Made by a program: the position numbers and the translations under genes. Of a stretch of 64,000 nucleotides of DNA, positions 44,274-54,219 are shown piece by piece. The notes under the pieces are model-generated. The model saw only the letters and a program-made list of their open reading frames with translations, did not search any database and was not told where the DNA came from. The DNA lies in NCBI RefSeq assembly GCF_019048865.1, contig NZ_CP077604.1:3534001-3598000 (forward strand), given 5' to 3'. The DNA is from Aquihabitans sp. G128 (GTDB lineage: Bacteria; Actinomycetota; Acidimicrobiia; Acidimicrobiales; Iamiaceae). The first letter of the stretch is position 1; every line of letters starts with the position of its first letter.

Positions 44274-45272
44274 ATGACCGAGCTGGCCACCTATCCCGTC
44301 GACCTCGAACCGTTCCGCCTCGGTGGGCCCGCCGAACGGCGGGCGGTGGCCGAGGAGATCGACGCCGCGTGCCGGGCCACCGGCTTCCTGGTGCTCACCG
44401 GGCACGGCGTGCCCGCCGCCGTGGTGGACCGGTGGATGGAGGCCAGCAGCGAGTTCTTCGCCCTGCCGGTGGAGGAGAAGCAGCGCTGGGTGGTCGAGGA
44501 GCCGACGGCGAACGTCGGCTACACGGCGCTGGGCCAGGAAGCGCTGGCCTACACGCTCGGCGAGGAGACCCCGCCGGACCTGTTCGAGGCGCTCACCTTC
44601 AACCGCGAGGACGCCGTGGGGCCGGTGTTCGACGCCATGCGGGCCTTCTTCCACCCCAACGTGTGGCCGGATCGGCCCGCAGGCCTCCGCGACGCCTACC
44701 TGGCCTACGAGACCGAGCTGCGGGCCCTCTCCCACACGGTGCTGCGTGCCATGGAGCTGGCCCTCGACCTGCCTCCAGAGTGGCTCGTCGACCGCAACCG
44801 CAACGCGGTGATCACCACCCGCTCCATCAACTACGAGCGGGCCCCCGGCTCGCCCGAGCCCGAGCCGGGCCAGATGCGCCTCGGCGCCCACACCGACTAC
44901 GGCGTGCTCACCCTGCTGGCCGCCGACGACGTCCCCGGCCTCGAGGTGCGCCGCGACGGCACCTGGCACCCCGTCTCGGTGGCGCCCGGCACCTTCGTGG
45001 GCAACATCGGCGACCTGCTCGCCCGGTGGACGAACGACCGGTGGCAGTCGACGCTGCACCGGGTGGTCCCGCCGCCGGCCGGGCTCGACGGATCGGCCCG
45101 CCGGCGCTCCATCGCCCGGTTCATGGACGGCGACCCGTCGCTCACCGTCGAGTGCATCCCGTCGTGCGTCACCGCCGAGCACCCGGCCCGCTACGGCCCG
45201 GTCAACGCCGGCGAGTGGCTGGTGGCCAAGATCGTCGGCGGTCGCACCCGCGAGCTCGTCGACCAACCCTGA
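44274..45272 (+). CDS. Isopenicillin N synthase-like 2-oxoglutarate/Fe(II) oxygenase
   Basis: 332 residues. DIOX_N part with EIDAACRATGFLVLTGHGVP and ASSEFFALPVEEKQRW; C-terminal jelly-roll with the iron triad HxD in LGAHTDYGVLTLL and the distal His in STLHRVV, and the cosubstrate Arg in RRRSIARF. Typical of the DAOCS/gibberellin-oxidase-like bacterial group of unknown substrate. It is 69 bp after the metallohydrolase and ends at a terminator. Confidence 0.9.
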   Translation: MTELATYPVDLEPFRLGGPAERRAVAEEIDAACRATGFLVLTGHGVPAAVVDRWMEASSEFFALPVEEKQRWVVEEPTANVGYTALGQEALAYTLGEETPPDLFEALTFNREDAVGPVFDAMRAFFHPNVWPDRPAGLRDAYLAYETELRALSHTVLRAMELALDLPPEWLVDRNRNAVITTRSINYERAPGSPEPEPGQMRLGAHTDYGVLTLLAADDVPGLEVRRDGTWHPVSVAPGTFVGNIGDLLARWTNDRWQSTLHRVVPPPAGLDGSARRRSIARFMDGDPSLTVECIPSCVTAEHPARYGPVNAGEWLVAKIVGGRTRELVDQP

Positions 45273-45285
45273 GGCCCGGCGCGAC

Positions 45286-45315
45286 GGAGCCCGGGGCCAG
45301 ACGGCCCCGGGCTCC
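45286..45315. terminator. Strong intrinsic terminator
   Basis: GGAGCCCGGGGCC and GGCCCCGGGCTCC form a perfect 13-bp stem with a 4-nt loop, between the convergent oxygenase and lipoprotein genes. Confidence 0.85.
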
Positions 45316-45339
45316 GGTGGCGAGCGTGGTGCTGCTCGG

Positions 45340-45675
45340 TCAGCTGCCGCCGACAGCGGCAGAGGCGCAGCTCGTGGCGGCGTCGGTGAGGATCTTGGTG
45401 TAGGTGGCTTCGTTGTCCTTGTCGACGCTCGCGGTCTCGCCCTTGACGATGGCGCGGAGCACGCCGTTGGGGATGTCGGAGTCGTGGACCTTCTTGGCGA
45501 TGCAGTCGGCCACGCCATCGGGCAGGCTGGAGGGCAGCTCCTTGGTGATGGCCTTGGAGATCTCGCTGGTGGCCGGGCGGCTGCCGGAGTTGGTGTCGTC
45601 GCTGCCGCCGCAGGCGGCGGCGGCGAACGGGAGGCAGAGCGCCACGGCGGCGATGGCGAGCTTGCGGAACGTCAT
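45340..45675 (-). CDS. Small lipoprotein
   Basis: 111 residues. Signal peptide with lipobox FAAAAC (Cys at about residue 22), then a Ser/Thr linker and a helical domain with two cysteines (VADCIAKKV and AATSCASAA) that may form a disulfide. AGGAGA lies 9 nt before the ATG. This architecture (DCIAKK...) is common in actinobacterial small lipoproteins of unknown role. Confidence 0.8.
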   Translation of the reverse strand: MTFRKLAIAAVALCLPFAAAACGGSDDTNSGSRPATSEISKAITKELPSSLPDGVADCIAKKVHDSDIPNGVLRAIVKGETASVDKDNEATYTKILTDAATSCASAAVGGS

Positions 45676-45825
45676 GGTGGGGGATCTCCTGAGCTTGGTT
45701 GGGAGCAGGTCACGCGCGAGGTACGGAGGGCTCCGGAGGTTCCCGCCCGCGAAGGAACCCCAAACCTAACAATTCCCCGGCGACCCGACCGCACCTGGTG
45801 GTCCGCCGGGCAACCTCGACGCCGT

Positions 45826-47025
45826 TCAGGCGCCGGCGGCGGCCTTGTCGATCTCGTCGAACGCCGCCATGGCGGCATCGAGCATGCGGGCCGAGCACCC
45901 GGCGAGCTCGGTGGGCGGCACGGCCTCGGTGACGATCCGGTCGGCGATGGCGCGGAAGGCCTCGGCGGCCGGGCCCGCGCCCAGCACCACCGGCTCGCCG
46001 ACGTCGCCGCCCTCGGAGACGGCGTTCTCGATGGGCACCTGGCCGAGCAGCGGGATGCCGGCGTCGTCGGCCAGCTGCTGGCCGCCGCCGGAGCCGAACA
46101 GGGCGTAGCTCTCGCCGTGGTCGCAGGTGAAGGCGCTCATGTTCTCGATGACGCCGGCCACCCGCAGGAAGGACTTGCGGGCCATCGACACGGCCCGGAT
46201 GGCCACCTTCTGCGCGGCGACCGCCGGCGTGGTCACCACGAGCACCTCGGCCCGGGGGACCATCTTGGCCACGCCCATCTGCACGTCGCCGGTGCCGGGC
46301 GGCATGTCGACCAGGAGGTAGTCGAGGTCGTCGCCCCAGACCACGTCCTGCAGGAAGTGCTGGACGCCGCGGTTGAGCATGAGGCCCCGCCACATGAGGG
46401 CGCTCTCCTCGTCCTCCACCAGGAAGCCCATGGAGACGATGCGCAGCAGGCCGGCGCCGATGGGGCGCTCGATGGGCTCCATGAGCTTGCGATCGCCCTC
46501 GGTGCGGCCCTGGAGGCGACCGGACACGCCGAGCATGCGCGGGATCGAGAAGCCCCAGACGTCGGCGTCGAGGACGCCGACCTTCAGGCCCCGGGTGGCC
46601 AGGGCGGCAGCCAGGTTGGCGGTGACCGACGACTTGCCCACCCCGCCCTTGCCCGACGCCACCAGGATCACCCGCGTGGTGGGGCCGATGGCGGTCTGCT
46701 CCTCGCGCTGGCTCACGTTGAAGCGGGCCTTGTGCATGGCGTTGGCCTTCTCGGCCGGCGTCATCTCGGTCCACTCGAGCCGCACCGAGGCCACCCCGGG
46801 TGCGGAGCCGACCCGGGTGCGGATGTCGCGCTGGATCTGGGCCCGCAGCGGGCAGCCCGAGGTGGTGAGGGCGATGGTGACCACCACCGCGCCGTCGTCG
46901 TCGATGGTGGCGTCGCGGACCATGCCGAGCTCGACGATGTCGCTGCCCAGCTCCGGGTCGATGACGCCGCGGAGCAGCGAGCGCAGGTCCTCGGGGGTCG
47001 GCCGCTCGGCGGCGGGACTGGTCAC
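45826..47025 (-). CDS. mrp: Mrp/NBP35-family Fe-S cluster carrier ATPase
   Basis: 399 residues. N-terminal MIP18/DUF59 domain (LRGVIDPELGSDIVELGMV, TTSGCPLRAQI), then a P-loop ATPase: VASGKGGVGKSSVTANLAAAL, LDADVWGFSIPRMLG, LLVDMPPGTGDVQM. The C-terminal CxxC that bridges the cluster in other phyla is reduced to one Cys (AFTCDHGE). Transfers Fe-S clusters to apoproteins. GTG start with TAGGCT 6 nt upstream. Divergent from an IscA-type gene. Confidence 0.93.
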   Translation of the reverse strand: MTSPAAERPTPEDLRSLLRGVIDPELGSDIVELGMVRDATIDDDGAVVVTIALTTSGCPLRAQIQRDIRTRVGSAPGVASVRLEWTEMTPAEKANAMHKARFNVSQREEQTAIGPTTRVILVASGKGGVGKSSVTANLAAALATRGLKVGVLDADVWGFSIPRMLGVSGRLQGRTEGDRKLMEPIERPIGAGLLRIVSMGFLVEDEESALMWRGLMLNRGVQHFLQDVVWGDDLDYLLVDMPPGTGDVQMGVAKMVPRAEVLVVTTPAVAAQKVAIRAVSMARKSFLRVAGVIENMSAFTCDHGESYALFGSGGGQQLADDAGIPLLGQVPIENAVSEGGDVGEPVVLGAGPAAEAFRAIADRIVTEAVPPTELAGCSARMLDAAMAAFDEIDKAAAGA

Positions 47026-47164
47026 GGGTCGAGCCTACCGGTGGGGGCCGTGCCCTCCTCGGGAGGCCGACCACAGCGCTGCCAGGCGGCCGAACGGCAA
47101 AAAGGTGCACGGCTGCGGCAGGGCGGTACGCTGGCGACGCTGTCCGAACCGAGGAGGAACCTCT

Positions 47165-47485
47165 GTGATCGCCCTCACCGATACCGCGGCCGTCAAGGTC
47201 CAAGAGCTCATCACCGCCGAAGGCGACACCGCGCTGGCCCTCCGTGTCGCCGTGCGCCCCGGTGGCTGCTCGGGCTTCAGCTACGAGATGTTCTTCGACT
47301 CCGACATCGCCACCGACGACGTCACCGCCGACTACAGCGGCGTGAAGGTCGTGGTCGACCCGTCGAGCGCCCAGATGCTCACCGGCGCCACGCTCGACTA
47401 CAAGGACGGCCTGAACCAGGCCGGGTTCTCGATCGACAACCCCAACGCCCAGCGCACCTGCGGCTGCGGCTCGTCCTTCAGCTGA
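47165..47485 (+). CDS. erpA: HesB/IscA/ErpA-type iron-sulfur cluster carrier
   Basis: 106 residues. A-type carrier with the three conserved cysteines: GGCSGFSY near residue 36 and CGCGSSF at the C-terminus. GTG start with AGGAGGAA 5 nt upstream. Accepts and delivers clusters; the neighbouring Mrp gene fits a shared Fe-S role. Confidence 0.93.
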   Translation: MIALTDTAAVKVQELITAEGDTALALRVAVRPGGCSGFSYEMFFDSDIATDDVTADYSGVKVVVDPSSAQMLTGATLDYKDGLNQAGFSIDNPNAQRTCGCGSSFS

Positions 47486-47603
47486 TCCTCGGCCATCGGG
47501 CAGCCCCGATGGCTCCGCGGTACCGTTCGTGCCGCATCGATCGCTGATCCCACGCGCCGGCTCTCCCGTCCGCGCCGGTCGGCGGTGGGTGCTTCCTGTC
47601 GGG

Positions 47604-47628
47604 GAGCCGGGCCTCTGGGGCCCGGCTC
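47604..47628. terminator. Hairpin after the IscA-type gene
   Basis: GAGCCGGGCC and GGCCCGGCTC form a perfect 10-bp stem with a 5-nt loop followed by TTCC, between convergent genes. Confidence 0.7.
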
Positions 47629-47681
47629 TTCCGCGTCCGGCCCCGGTGCCAGCACCCAGCGAGCGGCGGGCGCCGTGCCGG

Positions 47682-48911
47682 TCAGAGGTGGTGGTGGAGC
47701 GTGGCCGGGCTGGTGGGGGTGGGCCGTCCGAGCCCATCGGGCTCGGCGTCGGCGTCGCGGTGGGTTGCCTCGGCCGGCTCGACGGCGCCGGTGAGGTCGA
47801 CGGGGTCGTCGCGCAGGTCGACCACCGGGCCGGCGGTGACCGTCTCGGGCCCGAGCACCACGATCACGCGGTGGCCGGGAGGCAGGGCGAGCAGCCGTCG
47901 GTGCAGGGCCCGGGCCCGTTCCTCGGTGAGGTCGGCGTAGGGCGCGGCCACCACCAGGGTGCCGGGGGCCGGGACCGCGGCGGGTGCGACCGGTGCCGCG
48001 GCGCTGAACGGCGGTCGGGGCGGCGCGCTGGCGGCCTCTCGTTCGGCCCGCTCGGCCCGAGAGGTCGGGCCGATGGCGGGCACGGCCCCGACCGCGCCGT
48101 CGTCGCCGACCTCGTCGCGCCAGGCCTGGACCCAGGCGAGCCGGTGGTGGGCGGCCACCTGGTCGGCGGCGCGCACGGCGGGGTTGTGCACGAGCAGGTC
48201 GGTGACCACGCGGTGCTGGGGGTCGTAGAGCCGGACGACGGCATCGACGTGGACCGGGTCGGCATCGGGGCCGGCCAGCTGCTGCCACCGGCGGAGGGCC
48301 ACGCCTTCGGCGGCCTCGAGGCCGGGCACGGTCCGCTTGGTGGCCCGGCGGGCGGCCTGCCAGGTGACGCCGCCGCCGACCACGCCGACCGCGGCCACCG
48401 CGGCGCCCACCGGCAGGGCGCCGAGCGCCACGATGGCGGCTCCGGCCGCGGTGATCCCGCCGCTGCCGCCGGCGCGCAGCCGTCGCCCGCGGTGCTCGCC
48501 GACAGGCGGGCGGCCCCTGCGGGCCAGGTCCAGCTCCTCCCGCACGGCGAGCAGCTCGGCCGCAGCGCGGCGCAGGGTGTCGGGGTGGATGGCCAGGGCG
48601 GTGTTGATGGTCTGGCTGAGCGACCGGGCGACGTTGGCGCGGGTGCGCTCGCGCACCTCCTCGGCCCGGCGCATGGCCTGGCCCAGCGCCTCGAAGTCGC
48701 GCCGGGCGACGGGGGCCGGCGGGGGTGCGTCGGCTGCCGCCGGGCTGCGGCGGAGGCGGGCCAGCGCGGCTTCGGTGGCTTCGCCGCCGATGGCCAGCTC
48801 GGCATCGAGCTCGGTGGCCAACGAGCGCGCCGCATCGGCAGGCTGGTCACGGATCATCACGATGAGCCCTCCGGGCCCATCCGGAGGGTCGGGGGCGAAG
48901 GGACCCGACAC
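47682..48911 (-). CDS. Hypothetical protein with two membrane helices
   Basis: 409 residues. The N-terminal half is helical and charged (RRDFEALGQAMRRAEEVRERTRANVARSL); two hydrophobic segments at about 150-185 (ITAAGAAIVALGALPVGAAVAAVGVVGGGV) form a hairpin; the C-terminal part has an alpha/beta stretch (GTLVVAAPYADLTEERARALHRRLLALPPGHRVIVVLGPE). No family is recognised. The tail HHHL is natural sequence. Confidence 0.65.
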   Translation of the reverse strand: MSGPFAPDPPDGPGGLIVMIRDQPADAARSLATELDAELAIGGEATEAALARLRRSPAAADAPPPAPVARRDFEALGQAMRRAEEVRERTRANVARSLSQTINTALAIHPDTLRRAAAELLAVREELDLARRGRPPVGEHRGRRLRAGGSGGITAAGAAIVALGALPVGAAVAAVGVVGGGVTWQAARRATKRTVPGLEAAEGVALRRWQQLAGPDADPVHVDAVVRLYDPQHRVVTDLLVHNPAVRAADQVAAHHRLAWVQAWRDEVGDDGAVGAVPAIGPTSRAERAEREAASAPPRPPFSAAAPVAPAAVPAPGTLVVAAPYADLTEERARALHRRLLALPPGHRVIVVLGPETVTAGPVVDLRDDPVDLTGAVEPAEATHRDADAEPDGLGRPTPTSPATLHHHL

Positions 48912-49095
48912 CTGTTCTCCTGTTGATTCGACGACTGGCCCGAGCGGCGATCAGGGCGAGAAGTCGTGCACATCGACCCGGAATCGTCCAGGCATTTCTA
49001 CACAGAGCGTGTCGCGGCTTCGCGGATGGTCACCCCCAGCGGTCGCCGTCGCCACGGGCTCCGGCCGGCCCGATCGGCTCCCGTACCCTGGGCCG

Positions 49096-50647
49096 GTGCC
49101 CGACCCCACCGCCTCCGCCACCATCGCCTTCACCGTCGACGGCAGCCAGGTGGAGGTGCCCGACGACGGGGCGTCGCTGCTCGAAGCGCTCCGCGACCGC
49201 CTCGGCCGCAGGGGCCCCAAGGACGGTTGCAGCCCGCAGGGCCAGTGCGGCTGCTGCACCGTGCTGGTCGACGGCGCGGCGCGGGTCGCGTGCGTCACGC
49301 CGGTGCGCCGCATCGCGGGTCGCTCCGTGACCACGGTCGACGGCTTGGCGCCGGAGGTGGTGGAGGACTGGTCGCAGGCGCTGTGCGCCACCGGCGGCAG
49401 CCAGTGCGGCTTCTGCACCCCAGGGATCGTGGTCCGCCTGGCAGCCCTGCGGGAGAAGGGCGGCGATCCCACCGACCACGCCCGTCGGCCGGGCCCTGCA
49501 GGCGCACCTCTGCCGCTGCACGGGGTGGCAGACCGTGGTGGAGGCCTGGGACCAGCTGGGCGCGCCGGTGGCGCCCCGCGACCTCGATGCCGCCTCGGCT
49601 CGGGCCGAGATCGAGGGCCACGCGCCGCAGCGGGTGGGTCCCGAGGTCGCGCTCGGTCGGGGCGGGTTCGCCGACGACACCGCACCGCCCGGCGCGCTGG
49701 TGGCGGTGCCGGACGGCGCCGGCGGGTGGGCCGTGGCCGAGACCCTCACCGAGGCCCGGCTCCTGGCCGGCAAGGTCCAGGGCCGCCGCACCACCGCACC
49801 CGGCGGCCCACCGCTCGCGCTCCCGGCTGGCGAGTGGGCCGCCACGCTGCGCACGTCGTGGGTCGAGCCGGGCTACCTCGAGACCGACGCCACGTGGTGC
49901 GCACCGGGTGGCGAGCCGGCCACCGTGCTCGCCAACGGCGGGGCCTTCGGCGCCAAGGTCGACAGCCCGCTCGGGGCCGAGGCCCGGCGCCTGGCCGACG
50001 AGCACGGCCGGCCGGTCCGGGTGCTGTGGTCACGCGAGGACGCGGTGCGCCACGGCCCCAAGCGGCCGCCGGTGGCCGGCGGCGCCCGGGGTGACGGCAC
50101 CGGGGTCCTCCACGTGGTGCGCACGCCCGGCATCGCCGCGGCCGTGGCGTCGGTGGCTCCTGGCTTGCAGGTCGTCGAGCAGGACGTCGCCGGGCCCCCC
50201 ACCTCGGTGGCGCTGCGTGCTGCCGGCTGGGCCGAGGCCGTGGTCCTGCTGGCCGGGGCCCGTGGAAGCCTCGTGCCGGTGCGGGCCCCCGGCGGCGGCG
50301 AGGCCGAGGCCGAGGTGGTCGACGGGCGGATCCGGGTGCGGGTGGCCGCCGGCGACCCGCTCGATCCCGTGGTGCTCCGGTCCTACGCCATCGGCGCCAG
50401 CCACATGGCCTTCGGCTGGGTCACCGGTGAGTCGCTGGTGGTCGACGACGCCGGGACCATCCACGACCTCACCATCCGCTCCTTCGGCATCCCCCGCGCC
50501 ATCGACACCCCGCCCATCGACGTCGAGGTCGACGCGAGCAGCGGCCCGCCGGTCAACGGCTCCGACGCGGTGTTCGCCGCGGTGGCGGCGGCGGTCTGGC
50601 TGCACCAAGGTTGCCCCACCGACTGGCCCACCCGAGGAGCGCTCTGA
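49096..50647 (+). CDS. Compact [2Fe-2S]/molybdopterin-domain oxidoreductase-like fusion, frameshifted
   Basis: About 517 residues when corrected. N-terminal plant-type [2Fe-2S] domain (CSPQGQCGCC) and helical second [2Fe-2S] domain (CGFCTPG, then CRCTG), as in the small subunit of xanthine dehydrogenase. The frame breaks at 49482-49485 between them; one CG restores it. The rest resembles a shortened Mo-binding subunit: APQRVGPEVALGRGGFADD, ANGGAFGAKVDSPLGAEARRLADEHGRPVRVLWSREDAVRHGPKRPP, and IPRAIDTPPIDVEV. It is about half the normal size of that subunit. TACCCT ends 6 nt before the GTG. Coupled to RidA. Confidence 0.75.
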
Positions 50648-51000
50648 TGTCCAACCCCACCGGCCTGCCCTACACCCCCGCGGTCGCCGCCGGCGGCTGG
50701 GTGGTGGTCTCGGGCCAGCTCGGCCTGCTCGACGGCGCCCTCGTCGAGGACTTCGCCGGCGAGGTCGACCAGGCCATCGCCAACCTCGCCGCCCGGCTGG
50801 CCGAGCACGGCCTGGGCCTCGAGCACGTGGTCAAGACCACCTGCTTCCTGGCCGACCTCGACCAGTTCGCCACGTTCAACGAGCGCTACGCCGCCGCCTT
50901 CCCGGAGCCGCGACCAGCTCGTTCGGCGTTCCAGGTGGCTCGCCTGCCGTTCGACGGCAACGTCGAGATCGAGGCCTGGGCCCTGCAGCCCGCGGGCTGA
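50647..51000 (+). CDS. RidA (YjgF/UK114) family protein
   Basis: 117 residues. LPYTPAVAAGGWVVVSGQLG, VKTTCFLADLDQFATFNERYA and the Arg of RSAFQVARLP. RidA proteins hydrolyse reactive enamine/imine intermediates; relatives act in purine or amino-acid breakdown. The ATG overlaps the preceding stop (TGATG), so it is co-translated with the oxidoreductase and may remove an unstable product. Confidence 0.92.
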   Translation: MSNPTGLPYTPAVAAGGWVVVSGQLGLLDGALVEDFAGEVDQAIANLAARLAEHGLGLEHVVKTTCFLADLDQFATFNERYAAAFPEPRPARSAFQVARLPFDGNVEIEAWALQPAG

Positions 51001-51047
51001 ACCGCACGGCCCGTTGGGCCGCCGGCCCGCAGCGGGCCGGGAGCTGG

Positions 51048-51206
51048 CTAGATGTTGGTCTCGAGGAGCTCGCTGCCCTCGTGGCTGCGGTCGACGTCGT
51101 CCTTCACCAGGAAGCCGAGCAGGGCCGAGGCCACCGCGCCGCTCATCAGCACCGACACGGGCATGACCACGACCAGCACGACCAGGATGATGACGGGACC
51201 GATCAT
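51048..51206 (-). CDS. Small single-helix membrane protein
   Basis: 52 residues: an N-terminal membrane helix (IGPVIILVVLVVVMPVSVLM), a short hydrophobic stretch and an acidic tail (VKDDVDRSHEGSELLETNI). Typical of actinobacterial small membrane proteins. No Shine-Dalgarno. Confidence 0.6.
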   Translation of the reverse strand: MIGPVIILVVLVVVMPVSVLMSGAVASALLGFLVKDDVDRSHEGSELLETNI

Positions 51207-51253
51207 GGCGCCATCATCGCCCGCCGGGCGGGCCGCTGCCAACCCCCGCCGGG

Positions 51254-53522
51254 GTGGGCGGCGCAGGGAGGGGCCGCCTCGGCGTCGAACCCCGGTGCAT
51301 CTCGACGCTGCCGACCGAACGCCGAGCCCCTGGGCGCGCCCCGCACCTCCCCGCCGTCGACGGCGTGCGGGCGGTGGCGGTCGCGGCCGTGGTGGCGTAC
51401 CACCTGGGCCGTCTGCCCGGCGGCTTCCTGGGCGTCGACGTGTTCTTCGTGGTCAGCGGGTTCCTCATCACCCGCCTGCTCCTGGCCGAGCACGAGCGGA
51501 CCGGGGTGATCGGGCTGCGCCGCTTCTGGCTGCGCCGGTTCCGGCGCCTGGTCCCGGCCCTCGTGGCGGTGCTGGTGGTGGTGGCCGTGGCGTCACGGGC
51601 CTGGCTGCCCGGCTGGCGCCTGGCCGGCGTACGCGACGACGCCTTCGCGGCGCTGGCCTACGTGGCCAACTGGCGGTTCGTGGCGTCGGGCCAGTCGTAC
51701 TTCGCCCAGGGGGAGGTGGCCAGCCCCCTGCGCCACACCTGGTCGCTGGCGATCGAGGAGCAGTTCTACGTGGTGTGGCCCCTGGCGGTGGCGGTGCTCC
51801 TGCGCCTGGCCCGTCGGGCCGCGCCCGTGGTGCGCCGTCAGGTGGTGGGGGTGGCCGCCGCTGCAGCCGGACTGGCGTCGGCGGGTTGGATGGCGCTCGC
51901 CTCGGGCGGCCACGGCGACCTGTCGCGCCTCTACTACGGCACCGACACCCGCCTGTTCGCGCTCGCCGCCGGCGCCGCCCTGGCGTGTTGGTTCGACGGC
52001 CGGGCACCGTACGTCCCGCTGCACGCCGAGAAGCGCCCGGTCGATCGCTGGGTGGTGGCGGCGCCGCTGGCCGCCGTCGGCCTGGCCGGCCTCGCCCTCC
52101 TGCTCGCGACCGACCAGCGGTCCGCCTACCGAGGCCCGTTGCAGGTGGCATCCCTGCTGGCCGTGGCGCTGGTGGCCGGGGCGGCCACGGGCCGGGGACG
52201 GTTGGCTCGCTGCCTGGCGTGGCGTCCCCTGGTGTGGGTGGGGCAGCGCTCGTACGGCCTGTACCTCTGGTCCTGGCCGGTGCAGGTGCTGGCGGCGGCG
52301 CACCTCGGCCTGGCGGGCTGGCGGCTCGACGCCGCCGTCGTGGCCGCGGCATCGGCGTTGGCGATCGCCTCGCACGCCCTGGTCGAGACGCCGTTCCGCA
52401 CGGGCCGCCCGCCTCGGGTGGTGGCGCTGCGCCTCTGGGCGTGGCGGCCCCCGCAGGTCGGCCGGCCGGCGGCGCGGTTCGCGCCACCGGCGATCGCGGC
52501 GGTGGCCGTCGTCGTCGTCCTCGTCGCGCTGGCCGCCGGCGCCCCCGCTCGGCCGAGCTACCTCGCCGTGCGCGACGACCAGGTCCTCGACGCGGCCCTC
52601 GCCCCACCCGTCGCCCCGCCGGCCGCCGACGACGACCAGGTGGCGGTCCTCTCGGCCCGGGCCGAGGCTGCCGCCCCCACGCTGGCGCCGAGCAGCACGG
52701 TGGTGGTGCCGAGCGCCCCGAGCCCGACCACCGCCCTGGCGCCGGCCCCCCAGCCGCCCGGCCCGTTCGACCCGGACGCTCCGGTGGTCCTCGACCCCAC
52801 CGCCGCCGCCCCGCCTTCGTCCGCCCGTGGGCGCCCGCTGCACGTCCTGGTCACCGGTGACTCGGTGGGGTGGTCCATCGGCTGGAACGTGCGAGGCCGC
52901 CTCGCCGACGGCACCCGCGTCGACGACCGGGCCCTCATCGCCTGCGGGGTGGTGCCCCCCCGACGCGCGGTACGTGATCGGCGACGGCGAGCCGCAGGCC
53001 TACCCGTCGCGCTGCGCCCAGGCTGGGCAGGCCGAGGACCTCGGCCTCCAGGGCCGGCCCGACGTGGTGCTCCTGTGGGTGGGGGCGTGGGAGGTCTACG
53101 ACCAGGTGGTCGACGGCACCCGCCTCGAGGTCGGGTCCGACGCCTACGCCGACCTCCTGGAGTCCCGGCTGCAGCAGCGGATCGACACCTACCGCGCCCA
53201 TGGCGTCCCCGCCGTCCTGCCTGTGGTGCCGTGCTTCGGGCCGCCGGTCCCGTCGCTCGGCGTCGAGCGGGTCGACCCGGACCGGGTGGCCTGGGTGAAC
53301 GAGCGGATCCGCCGCGTCGCCGCGCGCAACCGCGGCTGGGTGCGGCTCATCGACCCGACGCGCACGCTCTGCGACGCCGATGGTCGGGCCCGCACCGCCA
53401 CCCCGGACGGGATCGCCCTGCGCGAGGACGGCACCCACCTCAGCGAGCAGGCCGCCGTGTGGTTCTGGGATCGCTGGCTGTCGGGCCAGCTGGAGGCGGC
53501 GTTCCCGCCCGCCGAGCGCTGA
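51254..53522 (+). CDS. OafB-type acyltransferase: membrane acyltransferase-3 plus SGNH domain, frameshifted
   Basis: About 755 residues. Acyltransferase-3 domain with ten membrane helices: LPAVDGVRAVAVAAVVAYHLG (catalytic His), FLGVDVFFVVSGFLITRLL, RFWLRRFRRLVPAL, SLAIEEQFYVVWPL. A long Pro/Ala linker leads to a periplasmic SGNH hydrolase domain with the catalytic Ser in VTGDSVGWS and the Asp/His in DGTHLSEQ. The frame breaks in a run of seven C (52955-52961); one fewer gives VVPPDARYVIGDG. O-acylates an envelope glycan. GTG start uncertain. Confidence 0.9.
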
Positions 53523-53525
53523 GGC

Positions 53526-54206
53526 TCAGACGCCCCAGCGGGACTGGCCGAAGCGATAGCCCACCGAGCGGACCGTCGAGATGAGGTTGGCGTGCTCCTC
53601 GCCGAGCTTGGCCCGGAGCCGCCGGATGTGGACGTCGACGGTGCGGGCGCCGCCGTAGTACTCGTAGCCCCAGACCCGGCTGAGCAGCGTCTCGCGGGTG
53701 AAGACCTTGCCCGGGTGCTGGGCCAGGAACTTGAGCAGCTCGTACTCCATGTACGTGAGGTCGAGCGGCGTCCCCTCGATGGCCGCCTGGTAGGTCTCGA
53801 GGTTGAGCACCAGGTCGCCGTACTCCACCAGCTCCGGTGCGGTGCCGGAACCGGCCCGCCAGAACAGGTGCCGCAGCCGGGCCTCGAGCTCGCGGGGGTG
53901 GAACGGGTCCAGGCAGAAGTCGTCGTAGAGCTCGTCGCGCAGGTCGAGCTCGTCGAGGCGGTTGCCGCCGATCAGCAGCAGCAGCGGCTCGACCGGCAGG
54001 TCGCCCTTCCGGATGGCCCGGCACAGGCCCCACGCGGTCTCGCTCTGCTCTCCGACCACCACGATGGCGCCGCCCCACCCGTCGTCGGGGGTCTCGGAGA
54101 CCGCCGAGCGCTCGTCGGCCACGGCCTTCCAGGCGTAGCCGCCGAGGTCGAGGACGCGGGCCAGCTCCGGCGGCGGCGGGTCGGGGTGCACGAGCAGCGG
54201 TTCCAC
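53526..54206 (-). CDS. OmpR-family orphan response regulator, GlnR-like
   Basis: 226 residues. A degenerate receiver domain (about 1-125) in which the phosphoacceptor position reads AIVVVGEQSE without Asp, then a winged-helix domain LDLTYMEYELLKFLAQHPGKVFTRETLLSRVWGYEYYGGARTVDVHIRRLRAKLG, near-identical in layout to Streptomyces GlnR. GTG start with GGGAGA upstream, 13 bp after the GSI stop and so co-transcribed with it. Probably controls nitrogen genes, including the divergent GSI/GSII promoters. Confidence 0.85.
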   Translation of the reverse strand: MEPLLVHPDPPPPELARVLDLGGYAWKAVADERSAVSETPDDGWGGAIVVVGEQSETAWGLCRAIRKGDLPVEPLLLLIGGNRLDELDLRDELYDDFCLDPFHPRELEARLRHLFWRAGSGTAPELVEYGDLVLNLETYQAAIEGTPLDLTYMEYELLKFLAQHPGKVFTRETLLSRVWGYEYYGGARTVDVHIRRLRAKLGEEHANLISTVRSVGYRFGQSRWGV

Positions 54207-54219
54207 GATCGGTCTCCCG

